Source of the DNA: Gloeobacter morelensis MG652769
GTDB taxonomy: Bacteria > Cyanobacteriota > Cyanobacteriia > Gloeobacterales > Gloeobacteraceae
Assembly: GCF_021018745.1 (NCBI RefSeq)
Contig: NZ_CP063845.1
Coordinates: 4,340,001-4,404,000 of the forward strand
DNA length: 64,000 nucleotides
Reading direction: 5' to 3'
The position numbers were made by a program, and so were the translations under genes. Positions 9,354 to 17,829 of this stretch are shown here, one piece after another. The first letter of the stretch is position 1; every line of letters begins with the position of its first letter. The notes beneath the pieces are model-generated. The model worked only from the letters and a program-made list of their open reading frames with translations, was not told where the DNA came from and did no database searches.

Positions 9354-10022
9354 CTAGGCAAAGCGCTGGCCAAGTTTGATCGGGTCGTGGACGGTGATCC
9401 GCTTTTTGCTGATCGAGATGAGCTTCTTCTTGCGCAGATCGCCCAAAAGCCGGGTAATTGTGACGCGCGTTGAGCCGATCGCCTCGGCAATCGCCTGGTG
9501 CGAGAGCCTGAGGTCGATGGTCACCCCTTCTTTGGTGGGTAAGCCAAAATCGCGGCAGAGAATCAGCAAAAAGCTCTCCAGTCGCGAACCCATGTCGCGG
9601 TGGGCGAGCGTTTCGATCATCATCTCGGTCTGCAGAATGCGCGAGGCGAGCCCCTGGAACAACAGCCGCGAGATGTCGGGGTCTTCTTGAATGATGCGCT
9701 CCATCTGCTCGACACCCACTGCAATCAGATCGACCGGCGTGAAGGCGACTGCGTGGTAGAAGCGGTCGGAGCGGTGGCCGGTGATGAGCGAGAGCACTCC
9801 GAAGACGCTGTTTTCGCGCAACAGGGCCACGGTAATTTCTTCGCCGTGCTCGTAGACCCGCGAGAGTTTGACCGCGCCGCGCTTGAGAAAATAAACGCGC
9901 ACCGCCGGATCGCCCGGAAAAAAGATCGTCTTTCCCCGGTCATAGTGCTCGACCACCGGCGGAAACTGGCTGCCGCTCTCCGCCTGACGAAACAATGAAG
10001 CGAACGGATCGTCCCAACTCAC
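9354..10022 (-). CDS. ntcA: Global nitrogen regulator NtcA
   Basis: NtcA is the cyanobacterial Crp-family activator of nitrogen assimilation genes, responding to 2-oxoglutarate. The 222 residues contain the diagnostic stretches '[20 protein letters not shown]' and '[20 protein letters not shown]' in the cNMP-like domain. The C-terminal winged helix has '[20 protein letters not shown]', the NtcA recognition helix. A consensus NtcA box lies about 63 bases upstream of the ATG, which suggests autoregulation as known in other cyanobacteria. It is divergent from a small ORF. Confidence 0.95.
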   Translation of the reverse strand: MSWDDPFASLFRQAESGSQFPPVVEHYDRGKTIFFPGDPAVRVYFLKRGAVKLSRVYEHGEEITVALLRENSVFGVLSLITGHRSDRFYHAVAFTPVDLIAVGVEQMERIIQEDPDISRLLFQGLASRILQTEMMIETLAHRDMGSRLESFLLILCRDFGLPTKEGVTIDLRLSHQAIAEAIGSTRVTITRLLGDLRKKKLISISKKRITVHDPIKLGQRFA

Positions 10023-10084
10023 CGGTGACTCCCCAGCACTAGCAAAAGTTCCTTAACAATTAAGCCGAGCCCTGCAATTTTTTT

Positions 10085-10098
10085 GTATTAGGGACTAC
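10085..10098 (-). promoter_or_regulatory. NtcA-binding box, GTA-N8-TAC
   Basis: Bases 10085-10098 read gta-ttagggac-tac, a perfect GTAN8TAC. On the minus strand it is followed 21 bases later by ttaatt, a weak -10 in the range expected for class II NtcA promoters, then by the ntcA ATG. On the plus strand no -10 fits the usual 20-24-base spacing, so ntcA is the likelier target. Confidence 0.7.
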
Positions 10099-10190
10099 TA
10101 ATCTACTTTAAATTGATCGGGGGTGAACTCTTTTTATGCCGAAATTGTTCACTGCGTTCAAGATAGAAGCGAAGCGCGCGAGATTTGCCC

Positions 10191-10403
10191 GTGTCCGACC
10201 CGATTTTGCCGCCCAATGGCCGCGATTGCTGCTTCGGGGCAGACCCGGATTTGCTTGAAGCGGTGCGCAATTTACAGACCCTCGGCGATATCCAGCCGTT
10301 GCCGGTGTTCGATGCGCTGGAGCGGGCGGGCCTGACTGCCCTGCAGCAGAAAAGTCAGGCGGCGACCGAAGCGCCTGTCCGTCAGGGAGAAGCCCACGGG
10401 TAA
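10191..10403 (+). CDS. Small hypothetical protein, 70 residues
   Basis: From a GTG at 10191 the frame gives 70 residues, 'MSDPILPPNGRDCCFGADPD' onward, and runs exactly into a strong palindromic terminator. It is divergent from ntcA and could share the NtcA-box region. I do not recognise a family; there are no membrane segments, and a CC pair sits at residues 14-15. A different 40-codon frame starts at ATG 10137, so the coding call is tentative; the position against the terminator is the main support. Confidence 0.4.
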   Translation: MSDPILPPNGRDCCFGADPDLLEAVRNLQTLGDIQPLPVFDALERAGLTALQQKSQAATEAPVRQGEAHG

Positions 10404-10432
10404 AGCCCCCGGGGAATTCCCCGGGGGCTTTG
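10403..10432. terminator. 30-bp perfect palindrome, bidirectional terminator
   Basis: Bases 10403-10432 form an uninterrupted palindrome (aaagcccccggggaa and its exact complement). The A/T ends give A-stem-T geometry in both directions. It sits between the 3' ends of the small ORF (plus) and psaC (minus), as expected for a shared terminator. Confidence 0.8.
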
Positions 10433-10458
10433 GGATGATGACACTATATATGGCCGAT

Positions 10459-10776
<318 letters not shown>

Positions 10777-10816
10777 TTATTGCTCCACCCGCAAAAGATC
10801 TTAATGGTGGGTAGGA

Positions 10817-11776
10817 TCAGGCCGTGGGCGTGCGCGTAGCGCCACCGCGACTTTTGAGCGGTAGCAGCGGCCGGCCGGTGACGCTTTGCCAGTAGACACT
10901 GCCCACCCCGACCAGAAACAGGGCGTAAAAGAGTGTCTGCACCAGATAGAGCCGCTCGGCGTAGCCAAACAATGCACCGAGGAGCATGCCCGCAGGCTGG
11001 TTCTGCGGAAGTATCCGTGTGCCGTCCCAGACCTGCGGCCCCAGGACACACGAAGCGTTGCGGGTAAACCGTTCGCTCAAAAAACACAGCGACTCGGAGG
11101 CGCGGTCGATCTGGGCGAGGGCGCGCAAGGCGGCGTCGAAGTGACCGAGTGAAGTGACCACCAGCCCCGAGACAATCAGCAGCAGCAGCAGTCCCATCGT
11201 CTGAAAGAAGCGGCGCAGGTCGATACGCACACCCCACCTAAAGAGCAATACGGCGATGGCGACGGCGACCAGGATGCCCGCTACCGCCCCAAAAGCCGGT
11301 ACGAACCCCTGGCGAAAATACGAGGTGACAAACAGCACCGTCTCGAAGCCTTCGCGCAGCACCGTAAAGAGAATCAACCCGGCAATTGCCCAACCGGCGG
11401 CGCGCTCCCGGGTGAGGGCCTCGCCCACCGAGGCTTCCACCTGGCCTTTGAGGGTGCGCGCCTGGCGGGTCATCCAGATGAGCATCCAGCTGAGCATCGC
11501 GATGGCGAGCAGCCCGAAGAGGCCTTCCAGCAGCGGCTCGACGGCCGGAGCGTACTTCTGGTTGGTGGTACTCAGATTGCCCAGAAGCCAGCCAAACAGC
11601 AGGCCCACCGCGGTGCTTGCGGCAAGGCCGCCCGCCACTCCACCCCACACCCAGCGGTTGAGGTGGGTGCGCCCGGCTTTTTTGAGGCAGGCCAGCACGA
11701 TCCCGACCACCAGGGCGGCCTCGACGCCCTCGCGCAAGGTGATGGCAAAGGTGGGCAGGGCAGCGGCAAAATCCAT
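10817..11776 (-). CDS. FTR1-family high-affinity iron permease
   Basis: FTR1/EfeU proteins move iron across the cytoplasmic membrane after ferroxidase action. The 319-residue protein has about seven hydrophobic helices and two REXXE iron-binding motifs, 'REGVE' (15-19) and 'REGFE' (141-145). A periplasmic loop between the last helices contains two Cys. It is the last gene of a three-gene minus-strand run with an HhH lipoprotein 10 bases upstream and a multicopper oxidase beyond, an arrangement like yeast Fet3-Ftr1 or bacterial EfeUOB. Specificity for iron is inferred from family and context. Confidence 0.9.
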   Translation of the reverse strand: MDFAAALPTFAITLREGVEAALVVGIVLACLKKAGRTHLNRWVWGGVAGGLAASTAVGLLFGWLLGNLSTTNQKYAPAVEPLLEGLFGLLAIAMLSWMLIWMTRQARTLKGQVEASVGEALTRERAAGWAIAGLILFTVLREGFETVLFVTSYFRQGFVPAFGAVAGILVAVAIAVLLFRWGVRIDLRRFFQTMGLLLLLIVSGLVVTSLGHFDAALRALAQIDRASESLCFLSERFTRNASCVLGPQVWDGTRILPQNQPAGMLLGALFGYAERLYLVQTLFYALFLVGVGSVYWQSVTGRPLLPLKSRGGATRTPTA

Positions 11777-11786
11777 GACTATCCCC

Positions 11787-12779
11787 CTAGGCGGCGAGTT
11801 TCTGGGCGGCTTGTTCGACGGACTTGACCGAGGCGGCTACCTCCTCGACGCTCATCGTCGGGGGGTTGGGTGCCTCGATGCTGGGCCAGGCGCCGGCGAG
11901 TTTGCGCAGGCCCACGACGATCGCTTCGGCGGATTTGGGGTCGGATTGATCGAGCCGGGCGGCGATGGTCGAGTATAGTTCGCCTGCGTAGAGCACAAAG
12001 CCGCGCGAATCTTCGTACTCAATGCGCGCGGCGATCTTGCCGTTGTTGACGGCGGCGGAGTATTCAGCCGAGGCCGCTTCAAGCAATCCGTCGATCACCC
12101 CGAGTACCGTGGCCGGTTGGGAACGCTCTGCGGCCGGGATCGCCTGCTCGGCTTTGTCGATGGCCGCGAAGACGGCGGTAAGCCCCGGAGCGATCTCGGG
12201 GCTATCGGGTTTGAATTTGACCAGATCCTGGAGCTTGAGCAATGCCGATTTGAATTCCGGCACCTGCCGCTCGGCCAGTTGCTCCTCGATGTCGAGATAA
12301 ATTTCTTCGACCGGGTGACCGAAGTGGGGCAGGGCGTGCTCGGGCTGTTTGCGCTCGATGAGTTCGCGCGCAACGATCAGGTGGCCGCGCATCAGGCCGA
12401 GCTTGGTGAGGTAGTCGATGTCGCGCTCGCGGCCGGTGAGGACGATTTCTTCGACGGTCACCTGGTCTTTGATGCGATCGAACTGCTCCTGGGTGAGCAC
12501 GTTCTTGCTCACCAACTCCTCGGGACTGGCGTAGGGCCGGGCCGCCTGGATGCGGTTGGACAGCGCCGGGATGGCCAGGAGCCCTTCGAATTTGTCCAGT
12601 TCTGACAAAATCGCTGTGTTGATGTTAACTTTGCGGCCACCGCCCATCGCCATCGACTCAGTGGCGGGTGCGGAGGCGGTGGCGGTTGGCTTCGGCGCTT
12701 CGGTCTCGGCGGCGCAGGCGATGAGCAAAGCTGTGATGGCAAGGAGTGATAATAAACGGCGCACAACGGTCTGGTGCAT
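11787..12779 (-). CDS. Lipoprotein with helix-hairpin-helix domain, likely iron-uptake partner
   Basis: The 330-residue protein has a lipobox ending 'ALLIAC' (Cys22), then a Pro/Thr/Ala linker. Residues about 48-110 resemble a ComEA-type helix-hairpin-helix: 'KVNINTAILSELDKFEGL' and 'YASPEELVSK'. The remaining 220 residues are helical and acidic and include 'HFGHPVEEIY', an HxxE pattern reminiscent of the metal ligand motif in imelysin/EfeO proteins, though not the full GxHxxE. It lies 10 bases before the FTR1 gene. I infer a periplasmic iron-delivery or adaptor role instead of DNA binding. The fusion is unusual. Confidence 0.7.
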   Translation of the reverse strand: MHQTVVRRLLSLLAITALLIACAAETEAPKPTATASAPATESMAMGGGRKVNINTAILSELDKFEGLLAIPALSNRIQAARPYASPEELVSKNVLTQEQFDRIKDQVTVEEIVLTGRERDIDYLTKLGLMRGHLIVARELIERKQPEHALPHFGHPVEEIYLDIEEQLAERQVPEFKSALLKLQDLVKFKPDSPEIAPGLTAVFAAIDKAEQAIPAAERSQPATVLGVIDGLLEAASAEYSAAVNNGKIAARIEYEDSRGFVLYAGELYSTIAARLDQSDPKSAEAIVVGLRKLAGAWPSIEAPNPPTMSVEEVAASVKSVEQAAQKLAA

Positions 12780-12847
12780 GGTCTCCCGGCAAGATCGGTC
12801 CCGTTGTTAATAGTAATCACTCGCAACTATTTTGTAACCACGCAGCC

Positions 12848-13858
12848 TCAGCCGTGGCCGCCGTGGCCAGGCTCAACCGGGGTGGCCGAGCCGTCCATGG
12901 GCAGCACCCGGAACTGCCCCATGCAGCCGTTTTCGGCGATCGCGTCCTGGTGGGGGTGGAACATATAGGTGCCAGGGTCGCGGTAGGCAAATTCGAGAAT
13001 GTGGCGCTCGGCGGTGCCCATGGTGACCACGTCCGCCTCCTCGTCGGCCGCAAGGGTGCGGCCGCTGCGCAACAGTTTGAAAAAATTGGCGTGCAGATGA
13101 AAGGTGACCGCCGCGTCCCACTCGATCATATTGAGCAAATAGAGCCGCAGAGGCTGATGCTGGTAGACGGGGATGGGGTGGCGCAGGTAGTAGTTGGGCA
13201 CGCCGTTGAAGGCGTAAATGTCGTTGCGGCCGTCGTCATCGAGGTCAAAGCCGCCCATCACGAGGGCCATCTCGTCGGCGGGCGGTCTTCCCCCGGGCGG
13301 ATCGACGATGAATAGACCGTAGAGCCCTTTGCTCACGTGGCGGGCCACCGGTGCGACGTGGCAGTGGTAGAGGTGCACCCCAAACGGCTCGGCGTCGAAC
13401 TCGTAAATCGTCGCAGCCCCATTGCGCACCGGGCGCACGCCGTCCATGGCGCTCGCGTGGATGCCGTGAAAGTGCATCGAATGGGCGTGGCCGCCGTGGT
13501 TGACAAACAGCACCCGCACCCGCTCGCCGGCTTTGACCCGCAAAGTCGGACCCGGCACGCGCCCGTTGAAATTCCAGCTCACGAAGGAAACGGCCGGGTT
13601 GAGCTGGATGGCATTGGTGCGCGCTTCGATGCGAAATTCGCGCACGGTGCGGCCGTTTTCTTGCTTGAGGGTACCGTAATCAAATTCGCGCAACAGCGCC
13701 AGTGGCCGCATACCGCTTACCGGCGGGGCACTCTCAGGTAAAGGCGGCACCCGGGCGCTCTGCCACTGGCGCCACAGCCCAGGCAGTGCCGCCGCCGCCG
13801 CTACGGCCCCGGCTCCCGCCGCACCCCAGCCGATCAACTGCCGCCTTCGAAGTTTCAT
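12848..13858 (-). CDS. Two-domain multicopper oxidase, Tat-exported, putative ferroxidase
   Basis: From 'MKLRRRQLIGWGAAGAG' the 336-residue protein has a twin-arginine-like signal. The first cupredoxin domain carries 'HSMHFHGIH' (127-134) and 'HLYHCHVAPVARH' (162-174). The second carries 'HLH' (254-256) and 'FHPHQD' (300-305), with a Cys at 312. These are the copper ligand motifs of laccase/nitrite-reductase-like multicopper oxidases. The C terminus is Gly/His-rich. As first gene of the run ending in FTR1, it probably oxidises Fe(II). The upstream Met at 13924 is disfavoured because the Tat signal begins at 13858. Confidence 0.85.
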   Translation of the reverse strand: MKLRRRQLIGWGAAGAGAVAAAAALPGLWRQWQSARVPPLPESAPPVSGMRPLALLREFDYGTLKQENGRTVREFRIEARTNAIQLNPAVSFVSWNFNGRVPGPTLRVKAGERVRVLFVNHGGHAHSMHFHGIHASAMDGVRPVRNGAATIYEFDAEPFGVHLYHCHVAPVARHVSKGLYGLFIVDPPGGRPPADEMALVMGGFDLDDDGRNDIYAFNGVPNYYLRHPIPVYQHQPLRLYLLNMIEWDAAVTFHLHANFFKLLRSGRTLAADEEADVVTMGTAERHILEFAYRDPGTYMFHPHQDAIAENGCMGQFRVLPMDGSATPVEPGHGGHG

Positions 13859-14053
13859 TGGCCCGGAAAATGTACAAATCAGTTCTAACTCAAACAGCCG
13901 CGTTCTTTGCGGTGTCCTGCGCAACCGGTAAAGATGGTGCGTGTCCTATGTCAAGGAACGTAAACTCTTGCGTCAGTATGTGGTCCTTTTTCGAGAATAA
14001 ACATTTCGTGCGGTTAGGATACCCGCAGAGACTCACCTTGGAGGCGTTGGACC

Positions 14054-14689
14054 ATGCGCTTTTTCAGACCGGCCCTCCGCGAAGAGGCCCCATCTACAGA
14101 CAATCGCCGCAAGATTCTCGATGCTTCCCAGCATCTGTTTGCGCAGCAAGGCTTTGGTAACACGCCGACCAGTCAGATTGCCAAGCGGGCGGGGATCGCC
14201 GAGGGGACGATCTTCCGGTACTTTCCGACCAAAAAAGACATTCTTATCGAACTGGTGACCAGCGGTTGGGTGACGATTCTCACCGATTTGCTGACCGAAC
14301 TGAGCCAGATGGCGAGCTATACCCACGTCGAGAACGTCATGCGCAACCGCATGCGCGACATGCACACGAATATGGACCTGATGAAAGTGTGCTTTTTCGA
14401 AGCGCAGTTCCATCCGGACCTGCGCGACCGGGTGCACAGCGAGGTGATCGCCCGCATGCTCGATGTCGCCGAGGATTTTTTCCAGACGGCCATGGACCGG
14501 GGCGCCTACCGCCCGATGAATCCGAAGGTGGTGGCGCGGGTGTTTTTGGGGATGTTCACGATCGCGGGCTTCAGCGACCAGACGATGAGCGGCGGTGGCA
14601 GTATCGGCCAGATCCTGGAGATGGACGAGATGGTGCGTGGCATCAGCGATATCTTTTTGCACGGTGTGGTCGCCCGGCCCGAATCATAG
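14054..14689 (+). CDS. TetR/AcrR-family regulator
   Basis: The N-terminal 60 residues are a TetR helix-turn-helix: 'ILDASQHLFAQQGFGNTPTS' then 'IAKRAGIAEGTIFRYFPTKK'. The C-terminal 150 residues form a helical ligand domain with many Met. It is divergent from the multicopper oxidase operon with a 195-base gap between starts, so control of the iron genes is a reasonable inference. No clear operator palindrome was found in the gap. Its 3' end overlaps the next, convergent gene by six bases. Confidence 0.88.
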   Translation: MRFFRPALREEAPSTDNRRKILDASQHLFAQQGFGNTPTSQIAKRAGIAEGTIFRYFPTKKDILIELVTSGWVTILTDLLTELSQMASYTHVENVMRNRMRDMHTNMDLMKVCFFEAQFHPDLRDRVHSEVIARMLDVAEDFFQTAMDRGAYRPMNPKVVARVFLGMFTIAGFSDQTMSGGGSIGQILEMDEMVRGISDIFLHGVVARPES

Positions 14690-14977
14690 CGCCTCGGGTG
14701 GTTCTCCCGGCTGAAAGTCGCGGCAGAAGGTGTCCCCCGGCCCATGGGGATAGATGGCGCACACCAGCATCGGCGAGTGGGCGTAGTTGCGGCAGCTGGG
14801 GCAGATTGCCTCGGTACCCGGGGCCAAACTGGGCGAGAAGCACAGGCGGGCTGCGCGCCAGGAGGGCTGCCCCACGCGGCGCACCGCAAAGCGGCTTTTG
14901 AACTGCCGTTCCCGAAAGTCGCGCAGCAGAATGCTCTGGGCCAGTTGCGAGACAAGCGAGGGGGTGGGTGCGCTCAT
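14684..14977 (-). CDS. Cys-containing small cyanobacterial protein
   Basis: The 97-residue protein ends in two Cys pairs: 'CPSCRNYAHSPMLVCAIYPH' and 'CRDFQPGE'. The pattern CPxC-x10-CAxxPxG-x4-C-x-DFxP recurs in small conserved cyanobacterial proteins (I think the DUF6464 group, not certain). It could bind zinc. The start at 14977 leaves a natural N terminus; a Met ten codons upstream is also in frame. It converges on the TetR gene. Confidence 0.65.
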   Translation of the reverse strand: MSAPTPSLVSQLAQSILLRDFRERQFKSRFAVRRVGQPSWRAARLCFSPSLAPGTEAICPSCRNYAHSPMLVCAIYPHGPGDTFCRDFQPGEPPEAL

Positions 14978-15033
14978 GGGAATCGGTGCAATGCGTCCGG
15001 CTCCCATTGTACCGGGCTGTTCCGGCTGGGGGC

Positions 15034-15726
15034 TTATTCGAGCGTGGCGGCGTACTCGCTGAGTTTGGACAGCTCGACTTTGATGAATTTACCGGCCCCG
15101 ACCACGCCGCGCCGCCGCAGTTTGTTGAACAAACTGGAGCCGGTTTCGCGCGAGACGTTGATGCACTCGCTGATGTCCTTGACAGTGAGCTTGAGGGGCA
15201 ACAGCACCGTCGAGCCGTTGGAGTTGCGGTAGCCGTAGCGGTTGGCGAGGCCGGCGAGCAGATTGACTAGGCGGTAGTAGGCGGAGTGAGCGACTGTCTC
15301 GTACAGTTGTACCCGGCTGGCTTGAATTTGCTGGTTGCTCCAGGAACACAGGTACAAAAGTCCCTCGGGGGTGGTGCGCAGCGCCGCTAAAAAGTCAGCC
15401 GCCGGCCAGGCCAGCAGGCTGTTGTTCTCGATGTGGATGGCGCGCAGTTCGTTGCGGTAGAGGCTGGAGGAGACGAACAGGCGATTGGTCTGCAGCAGAT
15501 CCCCCGGGCCGGTGACGTGCACAATCGGCACCGCGCGTGCTCCGTAGTAGATGCGCTCGATAAACGCCCCCGCCTCGACCAGATAAACGATCGGCCCGGC
15601 GGTGTCGGTGGCCACGGCTTCGCCGGGCCGCAGGCTGATCTTCTGGCAAAGGCTCAAGATGCGCTTGCGTTCTTCGGCCGCGAGAACTTCCAGAAGTGAT
15701 GAACCCAAGGCGGAGACAGTTACCAT
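15034..15726 (-). CDS. Crp/Fnr-family transcription regulator
   Basis: The 230-residue protein has an N-terminal cyclic-nucleotide-like beta barrel (about 15-130) and a C-terminal winged helix with 'LTVKDISECINVSRETGSSL' as helix-turn-helix. Residues usual for cAMP binding (the RET/E phosphate cassette) are not evident. No Fnr-type Cys cluster is seen. On its own strand the 5' flank has a TATCAT box about 25-30 bases upstream. Target genes are unknown; the divergent YbjN/lipoate-ligase pair is a candidate. Confidence 0.85.
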   Translation of the reverse strand: MVTVSALGSSLLEVLAAEERKRILSLCQKISLRPGEAVATDTAGPIVYLVEAGAFIERIYYGARAVPIVHVTGPGDLLQTNRLFVSSSLYRNELRAIHIENNSLLAWPAADFLAALRTTPEGLLYLCSWSNQQIQASRVQLYETVAHSAYYRLVNLLAGLANRYGYRNSNGSTVLLPLKLTVKDISECINVSRETGSSLFNKLRRRGVVGAGKFIKVELSKLSEYAATLE

Positions 15727-15871
15727 AAAGCGCTTTGCAGGTCTTTATTATGATAGCGACGAGATGCCGCCCAGGCGACATGCAGACGGTGCCTCAATCC
15801 TGGTAGAGTACCCAGGATGGGCCAAAATAACAGACGGTACCTGCCCGACAGGGCAAGGAGAGGCACAGAGG

Positions 15872-16354
15872 ATGACCACGCACGAAGAAGCGCTTAGCAA
15901 CGCAGAGCTTCACCTCGCCACCCACCGCGAGGAAGTCGAAGCGGTGATCGCCAGTCTGGCCATGGAGGGCTCGGTTCGCTTTGCCCAGCTCAAAGAAAGC
16001 GACAAAGGGCTGATGTGGATCTTCAAGTACGGCACCGTGCGCGTCTTTGTGGTGATGAGCGGCGAATCGAACGACGACACGCTCACGGTCTGGGCACCGG
16101 TGATGAAGTTGCCCGAAAATCCCGCCAAAACCGGTGAGCTTTACGCGCACCTCTTGCGCTCCAACTGGCTTGAGACTTGGGAGGCGCGCTTTTGCCTGCG
16201 CGAAAACGAGGTGGCTTTGCACACGATGCGCACCCTCGACAGCCTCGACCCCGCCGAAATTTCGCGGGCGATCACGATCGTAGCCACCCTGGCGGACGAG
16301 TACGACGAGCCGCTCATTGAGCAGTTCGGCGGGACCGCCCCTTTTCCGGCTTGA
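15872..16354 (+). CDS. YbjN-like / CesT-fold protein
   Basis: The 160-residue protein from ATG 15872 is preceded by a good 'aaggag' region at 15854. It has the alternating pattern of YbjN/type-III-chaperone-like proteins common in cyanobacteria: 'MWIFKYGTVRVFVVMSGES', 'VWAPVMKLPENP', 'RFCLRENEVALHTMRTLDSL' and a C-terminal helix 'ISRAITIVATLADEYDEPLI'. Its stop codon overlaps the start of the next gene (TTGA), implying translational coupling. Function is unknown. Confidence 0.8.
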   Translation: MTTHEEALSNAELHLATHREEVEAVIASLAMEGSVRFAQLKESDKGLMWIFKYGTVRVFVVMSGESNDDTLTVWAPVMKLPENPAKTGELYAHLLRSNWLETWEARFCLRENEVALHTMRTLDSLDPAEISRAITIVATLADEYDEPLIEQFGGTAPFPA

Positions 16355-17070
16355 ACTTTCGCCTGCTGCCCTTGGAGCGCAAGGAGGGCGACGCGCTGAT
16401 GGCCGCCGACGAAGCGATGCTCGAAGCACTGCGCCAGGGGGTAAGCCCGCCCAGCCTGCGGTTTTATACCTGGGCGCATCCCACCCTGTCACTCGGATTT
16501 CACCAGCACGTTTTTCCGGAACACTGGCGGGCGCTCCCGAAGGTGCGCCGCCCGACCGGCGGCCGGGCGGTCTGGCACGAGGGCGATCTCACCTACGCCG
16601 TCGCCGTGCGCGGCCTGAGCGGCTCGACCGGTCAAATCTATACCCGGCTATGTGCCTTTTTGGTGGAGGGACTGGCGAATCTAGGTATCGAAGTCGGTTT
16701 CGGCCGGGGAGGGCGCGAGTACGTCCGTCGGCCCGGCTGCTTCAGCAGTGCCACCTCGGCGGACCTGCTCTGGCGGGGACGCAAGCTGGTGGGTAGCGCC
16801 CAGGTGCGCCGGGGCGACACCGTACTGCAGCACGGCGCGATTTTGCTGGCACCCAATCAGGAACGGCTTGCGCGGCTTTTTCCCGAACAGGCTCCCGAGG
16901 CGGTGGTGGGCCTTGCCGAGATCCGCCCGGAGCTGAGCGCAGACCAAGTCATAGCCTCACTGACGGCGGCCTGGGCCACCGCCTGGGAAGCGGCGATCGT
17001 GCCGGGAGAGTGGAGCGAATGGGAGCGCCAGTGGCTGGCCCAGGGCCGGGCTCGTTGGCGCTGCGGTTAG
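16351..17070 (+). CDS. Lipoate-protein ligase A / LipB-family protein
   Basis: The 239 residues match the biotin/lipoate A/B ligase fold: 'MAADEAMLEAL' helix, 'LSLGFHQH', then 'VRRPTGGRAVWHEGDLTYAV', the conserved RR(P)TGGRAV(F/W)H lipoyl-binding block. 'RKLVGSAQVRRGDTVLQHG' has the catalytic-type Lys (GRKLVGSAQ). The start is a TTG at 16351 overlapping the previous stop. Whether it is a ligase or an octanoyltransferase cannot be told; no large C-terminal accessory domain is present. Confidence 0.88.
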   Translation: MNFRLLPLERKEGDALMAADEAMLEALRQGVSPPSLRFYTWAHPTLSLGFHQHVFPEHWRALPKVRRPTGGRAVWHEGDLTYAVAVRGLSGSTGQIYTRLCAFLVEGLANLGIEVGFGRGGREYVRRPGCFSSATSADLLWRGRKLVGSAQVRRGDTVLQHGAILLAPNQERLARLFPEQAPEAVVGLAEIRPELSADQVIASLTAAWATAWEAAIVPGEWSEWERQWLAQGRARWRCG

Positions 17071-17119
17071 ACGGATGGACACACGTAAGGCAGAATGTAG
17101 GGGAGCAAGGGAACAAACC

Positions 17120-17323
17120 GTGGAGGAGACCCGGCTGGTACTGCTGTTGCGCGACACGGTTACATCGGCGGAGCCGGTTTGCACCGTGTGTTTCTACGCC
17201 GACCAGCAGGGGCGCCCCCGACACCGCGGCGAACGTCTGCTGTGTGCAAGCGAGGATATCTCCTCGCCCCACACCGGCCGATACCGTTGTCGCATGGGTT
17301 TTCACCTTGCCCAGATCCGATAG
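17120..17323 (+). CDS. Small Cys-containing hypothetical protein
   Basis: From GTG 17120 (67 residues) the frame gives 'MEETRLVLLLRDTVTSAEPV', a CxxC at about residues 22-25 and two later Cys. An ATG at 17075 is in frame and adds 15 residues. The spacing between the lipoate ligase and tic20 genes fits a small gene in the same transcript. I do not recognise it; coding status is moderate. Confidence 0.45.
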   Translation: MEETRLVLLLRDTVTSAEPVCTVCFYADQQGRPRHRGERLLCASEDISSPHTGRYRCRMGFHLAQIR

Positions 17324-17349
17324 TCCTAATTCGATAGACGAGATTTGTT

Positions 17350-17829
17350 ATGAGCTGGCGCGGCAGTACTTCTCCGAGTGATCGCATCTTCGCAAGCCTC
17401 CCGTATTTGCTTCCCATGGCAGCCTCACTGGGCTATGGCATCACGTTGCTCAGCCAGTTGGGCCTCGGCGCCGTCATCCAGATTCTGGCGCCCATCAATT
17501 TTCTGAACTCGGGCTTTATCGGCCTCGCGGTCTTCATTGCCCTGTTTGCCCTGGTGGTCAATAACACCAACATCAGCCACTTCATCCGCTTCAACGTCTT
17601 CCAGGCGCTGCTGGTAGGCATCATCCTGTCGCTGTTTTCGCTGGTGCTGCCGCTGTTGGTCAACATGTTCGCCTTCCTGCCCGGCATCGACGTCATCCAG
17701 CAGACCCTCGGCAATACGATCTTCTTGGGCATCTTCGCCTTCGGCATCTACGGCATCGTCCAGAGTCTGCTGGGTCGTTACGCGGAAGTGCCCACCATCT
17801 CCGAGGTGGTCTACAGCCAGCTGCGCTAG
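17350..17829 (+). CDS. Tic20-family membrane protein
   Basis: The 159-residue protein has four hydrophobic helices and the Tic20 pattern: 'DRIFASLPYLLPMAASLGYG', then 'NISHFIRFNVFQALLVGI' and a tail ending in 'VPTISEVVYSQLR'. Tic20 is a chloroplast inner-envelope import component; cyanobacterial homologues are of unclear function. The thiL start codon follows the stop directly. Confidence 0.9.
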   Translation: MSWRGSTSPSDRIFASLPYLLPMAASLGYGITLLSQLGLGAVIQILAPINFLNSGFIGLAVFIALFALVVNNTNISHFIRFNVFQALLVGIILSLFSLVLPLLVNMFAFLPGIDVIQQTLGNTIFLGIFAFGIYGIVQSLLGRYAEVPTISEVVYSQLR

